Of a stretch of DNA of 64,000 nt, positions 58,342 through 64,000 are shown piece by piece (position 1 is the first letter of the stretch; each line of letters opens with the position of its first letter). The notes under the pieces are model-generated. The model saw only the letters and a program-made list of their open reading frames with translations. It made no database searches and was not told where the DNA came from. Source of the stretch: Xanthostigma xanthostigma (taxonomy: Eukaryota; Arthropoda; Insecta; Raphidioptera; Raphidiidae); the NCBI GenBank assembly GCA_963575645.1, contig OY754464.1, positions 29,279,501 through 29,343,500 of the forward strand. The letters are read 5' to 3'. The translations under genes and the position numbers were made by a program.

Positions 58342-59683
58342 CTTTTAATAATCTTTTTCTAAAAAAAATGACAGTTAAATCAATCAGTGTTTGTACCTAA
58401 TTCGAAACGGCAATGTTTTGATTTTTGCATAAAAGCAATTATTTGTACGTATATATAGGTATTACTAGTGCATAATGTAGTATAGGTACAGTCAGGTGCA
58501 CTTTCCGCAATGCAGTCACATAAAAGCTGTCGGGTGGCCCCAATCAACGTGTAAATTGAATCAAATGACCGCCATAAAACTGGCGAATAACTCTACCCCG
58601 TGTAACTGGCTTCCAGCTTGAAATGTCACGTTCTTTATCGATACTAAAAATAACACAGCCTTTATTCGATTATACAGTGTAAGTACCAGAGACATTTAAT
58701 ATAAGGAGACATAACATCCCATTCATAAAACACGATTTGTTTATAATCATACATAGTTTCACAGTTTTAAATAAGTTGGAAAGAGATGGCTTTAAAAAGG
58801 CAACGTTGTAACGGAAGCTTCTTCAGCATTATCTTAACCAGGGGCGTATGGTTTTTTCGGGATTATTAAAAACAAGAATTTTTAACGTAAATTAAAAATA
58901 TATTTTGTGTTAATGGAATATTCATATAACATTAGAACATACCTAACAATTGTAAAGCCAGGTTTTACAATATTTATTTAATAAAAGGAGCAAAATTTAC
59001 TTGAATATCAGTTAGAAGTAATTAATACTGGAGAGGTTCTAGACGCAATAGAAACTGATTTTACGTTTTATTAAAATAATTTACTCTAGAAGATAAAATT
59101 TGGTATGTAATTTGAATCATAAAGATTTTAACGTGATTTGTTTTATCGCATATAATCTGGTGGTCAAAGCATTTTAATTGCCAAACGTCACTGTGTAGTA
59201 AAGTGGCATTTTACTAAACGATTTTAAATGCAATACATAATGTGCCTTTACTAACAAATGAGAATAATAAACTGGCCACGTGCGAGTAGAACTTGCGAGG
59301 AGAGGGTATGTACCATTCCGTTTTTTGTGAAAACTTTAATACTTAAGATTTTCGTTTTAGTTTTCCTGTAAACTATAAGAGGGGGCCCTATATTCGCTAT
59401 TTTTTCCAAATTTTAGACTCAGTAGTTTTGGAGTGAAGGATTTCGGTACATATTAAATATTTATTCTTTCTTTTGTACCTGACCGCTAAGGTAGGGCAAT
59501 TTCCGTATCTATATATTTTTTAGTTATTTTGAGTAGGTAATAAAAGACAACATCGGATTTTTCTTATATTATTTATTACATATTATCACAAGAAATTTTT
59601 AGACAATAATCAGTCTTAAATATAATAATTATTAATGGCATAATTAAAGATTACTGCAAATAAGTTGAGTTTATTTGTTTTAC
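58342..59683. other. Unassigned sequence downstream of the THAP fragment
   Basis: If the THAP gene continued, its next exons would lie here on the minus strand, but I see no coding segment I can defend. Confidence 0.35.
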
Positions 59684-60243
59684 CTGTAAGATAAACGATC
59701 AGTAAAAACTGTGGTATTAAATTGGGGATCAGCATCTGGTCTTATTTGCCTTCGTCCAGTTAGTTGAGTAGTCATAATATCGCTCCGATCAAAATAATCT
59801 GAACAAATTTGAGCAAACTTTTTGACATGCTGGTTTCGTAAATCCAAAATATCATCCATCTTTGTCTGCGCTCATGATTTACTGGAAAGCTACAACAATA
59901 TAAATAAGCATTAAAGTATGCTAAAATGTGCTGTAAAAGGTAAACGAAATGTTTACCTTCGAAAAATCTAGGTTTAGTAAATAAGTCCAACAAAATTATC
60001 TATTCAGCTTAAAGATGGGAAATCTAGCTTAGAATTTAACAATCATTTTTTTAATCCTCCATCAAGATATTTTTTAAAGAAGTGCACATGTAAAATTGTT
60101 TTTGCAATAATTTAATAAAAATAATTTTTAACTACGTCTACACCACTGCTTAACTTAAAAAAACATAATCTTACTTACCGCCGAAATATCAATCCGGGAT
60201 TAGAATAATCCATTTTTTTGCAAACTACGCACTGCCGAACCAT
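59684..60243 (-). pseudogene. Two-exon THAP-domain gene fragment
   Basis: THAP domains are C2CH zinc-finger DNA-binding modules of transposases and host regulators. On the minus strand exon 1 (60243-60179) starts MVRQCVVCKKMDYSNPGLIF, then RR, ending in a GTAAGT donor at 60178. The intron ends TTGTAG at 59890. Exon 2 (59889-59684) gives FPVNHERRQRWM in frame, then needs a shift to read DDILDLRNQHVKKFAQICSD, then YFDRSDI and GRRQIRPDADPQFN. It ends at a CAG/GTAAAA donor. Visible THAP marks: MxxxC, CxxC, FP, W and GRRQxRPD. Two defects: a frameshift near codon 35 of the joined message, and CSDY where the family has Cys-x2-His. No further exon was found. It is probably a pseudogene, though the splice sites look intact. 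Confidence 0.75.
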
Positions 60244-62903
60244 TGTAAATTGTCAATACTAATAAAAAAAAATGAAAAATACTTGATTTTCGCAAAATGT
60301 CACACAAAGCACATAGCAACACTGCAACTTCCGTAATGACAATAAAAGGAATGCATTGAATGAAAAGTGAATCATGCGTTCATGCAGTGTTGTCACATGT
60401 ATTTTCCAACAGATGCATTTAATATAAGTTATATACCCTTCGTCTTCAGCTCGCCGAAGTTTGTCAACGTTGAATTCTGATAGAAACGGTGTATGATCAG
60501 GTTAAAATGTAAACAGTTGGATCTGCTTATATTAAATATCTCTGGTAAGTACTCCAATATCTCGAATCTCGATGTATATTTGGCTTTTGTTATTGATATA
60601 CAGTGAATTCCAATTAAGACATAACATACATAAGTTTTGTTGATATGGTAGCTATGTAAGTCATTAATGATTAATGCATTATAGAAAATCGTTCCACATA
60701 AAATGAAACGTACGTCGGGAATCCAAGAGAGGTTCATATTCAAACTATTAGAACCGCATTCTGGCCTCGATATAGATTCTAAAATTCACAAAGTTCGATA
60801 TTATTGATGATGATACGAAAAATTATGATCCAATTTTTTTTACACATCCGCACCTCAATTTTGAGAAAGTTGTTGTTGTAGAAACTTTGAAACATGAAAT
60901 ATGGAGGATATCTACAGTTCATCTATAGCGTACGCACCCACTAAGAACAGGTGTTTTTCCTTTCTGAGCAGATCAAAAGGGGAAAGTGAGTTTTTCACAG
61001 ATTTTATCATTCTATCTATACTATTTGTCTTTGAAACATAATATATGGAAGATACATTAGATTTATAACGTAGGTACCCACTAAGACAAGTTAGGAAGTT
61101 CTTAAATACTGCTTTTTCTCAACGTCGGATTGGTCCTGGAGGATACGATAGCTCTAGATTTGTCTCTCAATGAATTTTCTTATTGAAGTTTTATGAAAAC
61201 AATAGTATTAATGATGAATTGGAAAATATTGACCAACTTCAGAGGACAATAATGGAAGTTTCCAAATCATTTACTCAGCAAATGGGTAATTCTTTTTTAA
61301 ATAATTTTTATAACTGTTCAGGATACTGTTTATCCGTTAATAGTGATGTTTTTGAAAACAATGTTGCAATTTCCATTTCTTTAATTAAAATTTTATTTAT
61401 CAAGTATGTTCGTTTTCAATGTATATTGCATTTTAAGTGGAACGATTTTCTGTAATGCATTAAAGATTTCCACAGCAACCAAATAAATAAATCTAGTTTA
61501 CGTCTTAACTGAAATGCACTGTATGCATTTATGCCTGCACGTTCTACAATTACAAGCACTGCAATATGACGTTGCATATAGCCAGATTATATGAACATAA
61601 TATCTCAATATGACTGTAATTGTAGTCTCAACTTTAATCCCCGATTGGATATCTAACGTAAATTTTACCCGGAGATTCGCGCACATAAAGTATGTCGAGA
61701 AGCTTAAACAGTTCGCTAAACATCAAATTTAGGTATCATTAAGCACAATAATTTAGGCTACTTTTTATCACAATGTTCCGTCGAAATCCACTGGGAATGT
61801 TGATGGTTTAGATTTTAACCAAAGTATCCGCCAAATTATATCCTTTGAGTTTGGAAACCACATAAAGGCGGCTGCTCACTAAGTGATATTTTGCAAGTAA
61901 CTTGACTTGACTTGGCAAAGTAAACTGTACGCGCGTGTGGTCAATTATGTATGAATTCGGAAGTGCTAGTCATCGTGAACGCAAGCTTAATTCAATACCA
62001 TGTTGGATTAATAATCAAGAAGTCAGAAAGTGATGGTTCTGTTGAGGCTACTCCATTTGTAGTCATTTGTGGTCACATTTTATTAAATAAAAAAAGCCTT
62101 AAAAAGTAGGTGGTTGCACTTTCTTTAACTAAACTGTTTCTAAAGGTTGCTATTAACGACTGCTTTTTTTCTTTAAATCCGCAATAGGAATTTTTTCAGA
62201 AAACTCTGCTTGGATACGTTTCAGGCATCATGGAGCTCGGTTTTATTTTTATGCAAAACATAAGTAGGTTCCAGTCGTGAATCGGGGGGGAGGGGGCAAA
62301 TCATAATATAATATGTTTGAAAACCTGTCCTTTTTGCGATTTACTCAATCTGCTTGTTTTCTGACGGTTTTACGTTCCATGTGATGGCACCCTTACAAAT
62401 TTATGCCAATGTACGCCAACATTATAAATAAATTTTTTTTGGGTAAATATACGTTGCTATATTTATTAAAGGGTTCTTATTGTCCCGTTCATGAAAAATG
62501 ACAACCGTTATATAGTCGTGAGTTTTTTTAAAGTAATTTATCTCAAACTCTGGAGAGAGGGGGCGCCATTATCAAGTTTCTGCCCCGGTTCGAAAAAATC
62601 GTAGATCTAAAGCTGGTAGGTTCCCAAACAACGGACTCATTTTTATATATTTCCAAAAATCGCAAAGACCCTTTCACTACTTCACTCCATTATATTTTTT
62701 GGAAATAGTCTTTATTATGATGAAATAAAGGAACGTTAGCCAATTATTGCAATATTTTTGAGATAATAAAAATTACAAGTCAATAAAAACAAAAAGAGCC
62801 TCTAAAAACATAGTGATTGCCAAGGCGACACAGCTATTGCCATGCATTTTATGTAGTTATTACCCACTTTTAAATTCTCCTCTAATCAACCTAAAACTAA
62901 GCA
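60244..62903. other. Unassigned 2.6-kb stretch
   Basis: The segment includes an imperfect direct repeat (AAATATGGAGGATA..ACGCACCCACTAAGA near 60886 and ATATATGGAAGATA..GTACCCACTAAGA near 61027). A frame at 61183-61455 (ENIDQLQRTIMEVSKSFTQQ) is helical-looking but unrecognised. The region just right of 60243 should hold any promoter of the THAP gene; I see no clear element. Confidence 0.35.
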
Positions 62904-63629
62904 TCAAATTAAAAATAAAGATTTTTTAGGATTTTGTAGGTTAGCAAATAGTATTTCACTCTCGGAATTAATGTCATCATCAGCATTAGTGTCAGAGTCA
63001 TCTATTTTATAACAATAGTGACATAGGAACAACGCCTTATCATCTGGGATGTCGTTTAAATGTCTTTTTGGAATGCATAGTGAATTAAATGATTTTTGGC
63101 AGCTGCTGCAATAAATTCTGTTTATGATAATTATCTGTTTGTACATTGCACAAAGATCTTCAGACTGTAAAACTACCTGTTTCGAGATAGTGATTCTAAA
63201 GCTAAATATTCCCCAAAAGAATATTTTGCTTTCATTAATTTTTAGTGGGTTTTCAGCTGTCAACTAGCTGCTACAAGGAGATTCAGCATGTACAGTATAT
63301 TTGGCTAACCTTTGAAAGTTCCAGAGAGACTTATGTACGGGCTTGTGGATGTTCCAGGGAGATACTTCAGAGAGATTCATTACTTTTGGTTGGAAATTTT
63401 GGGGAGTTGTACGTGTTGCAAGGAGACTCAGAACTTCGGGTTTGACATTTGAGAGAATTTTAAATGGTCCTGCGGGAATCTGCAATTCTGGCAGGATATT
63501 TGGCTGACTGTGGGATGTTCCAGGGATAGGAAGTGGTTTGGATGTACCCATGGGGTCACTATCTATAAGAGCATTGAGAGAGTTCGGTAGGAATTCTTTC
63601 CAGATTTTGAAGATGACTCCAAGATGCAT
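62904..63629 (-). pseudogene. Tigger/pogo-like protein C-terminal remnant
   Basis: A single minus-strand frame runs from 63629 to 62904 with one in-frame stop (TAG at 63266-63264). It reads HLGVIFKIWKEFLPNSLNAL, a Pro/Ser-rich linker (KPLPIPGTSHSQPNILPELQ) and then a Cys-rich end: CSSCQKSFNSLCIPKRH..IPDDKALFLCHYC followed by an acidic tail. The Cys pattern is that of a partial PHD-like finger with Asn in place of the usual His. Such C-terminal ends are common on insect Tigger/pogo DDE proteins, in my recollection. The DDE core itself is not seen. Assignment is tentative. Confidence 0.4.
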
Positions 63630-64000
63630 ATTTGTGAGCTACTTGGCGATCTTACAAGCGCTGCTTATTGTTTTCGAAGTTTTCTTTGGCTAGTTTTAAT
63701 TTAGGGGCCCTTCGGCTTTCCCTAAGTAAAGTTTTTTGGTGATAAAAGCTTGTAAAAAGTAGGTACTCAGTAAAAACAAAAATTTATTACAAAATAACAC
63801 CGTTTGAAAATAGAGAATGCCCAGGCAATAGCTGTACCTATTGCCAGTACTACCTAGGAAATCACTAAAATTTCCAGAATTCTGCTTCAGTGCTTGCCCA
63901 CCTAATGTAAATCCTTAATGAGAAAAATTACCGGTAAACCAACTGCTTTAAAATTACCTTAGAAGACATCTTCTATCATATAAAGCAATAAACAAACAGT
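63630..64000. other. Unassigned sequence at the window edge
   Basis: A frame-disrupted continuation of the preceding protein may extend to about 63690 (LAKENFENNKQRL in another frame). Nothing further is supported. Confidence 0.3.

Noticed and set aside
60429-60743. 104-codon minus-strand frame upstream of the THAP fragment
   Set aside because: No domain and ordinary AT-rich composition; it is not in a position to be a THAP exon because the ATG of exon 1 lies downstream of it.

Overview
This 64-kb window looks like an AT-rich, transposon-crowded stretch of an arthropod nuclear genome, most likely an insect. The grounds are non-LTR reverse transcriptase remains with a TAA-repeat tail, tRNA-headed short repeats, many miniature inverted-repeat elements, an intron with canonical GT/AG ends, and decayed copies of animal genes (SMAP-type ArfGAP, LanC-like, THAP). 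I cannot name the species from the sequence. I see no intact host gene with a complete, conserved reading frame; almost every recognisable coding stretch is a retroelement or a broken gene copy. || Layout. 1-8.5 kb: small repeats, inverted-repeat elements, a tRNA-Lys-like pseudogene, and the first copy of a roughly 0.65-kb dispersed repeat (called family A here) split by a 1.17-kb element with 250-bp inverted ends. 8.5-10.7 kb: a 5'-truncated non-LTR retrotransposon (minus strand) with an intact reverse transcriptase core. 11-17.5 kb: two more family A copies, one split by family B, the other split by a 120-bp satellite array of about 17 units. 18-34 kb: MITEs, foldback hairpins, tandem duplications, microsatellites and one unrecognised ORF. 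34.155-36.716 kb: an LTR element, minus strand, with two identical 536-bp LTRs, a 4-bp target duplication, a tRNA-Lys-type primer site and a G-rich polypurine tract; its interior has no gag or pol but holds an intronless, broken copy of a SMAP-family ArfGAP gene in the sense direction. 37-45 kb: GC-rich patches, a tRNA-headed SINE, a LanC-like gene fragment beside a large foldback and an inverted duplication, and a second large foldback. 45-49 kb: a Tigger/pogo-type MITE with a foldback inside it, a second family B copy, and family A split by a striking palindromic MITE. 49-58 kb: mostly unassigned sequence, a hAT-type MITE with a perfect 8-bp duplication, foldbacks, and a TTAA-flanked element. 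58-64 kb: a two-exon THAP-domain gene fragment (frameshifted) and a Tigger-like C-terminal remnant, both minus strand. || How the parts relate: most structure comes from nested insertion, with family A copies as repeated targets. The main result is the LTR element carrying a cellular ArfGAP cDNA. Its LTRs are identical while its cargo is full of stops, so the cargo probably decayed while the element kept being copied by enzymes supplied in trans.
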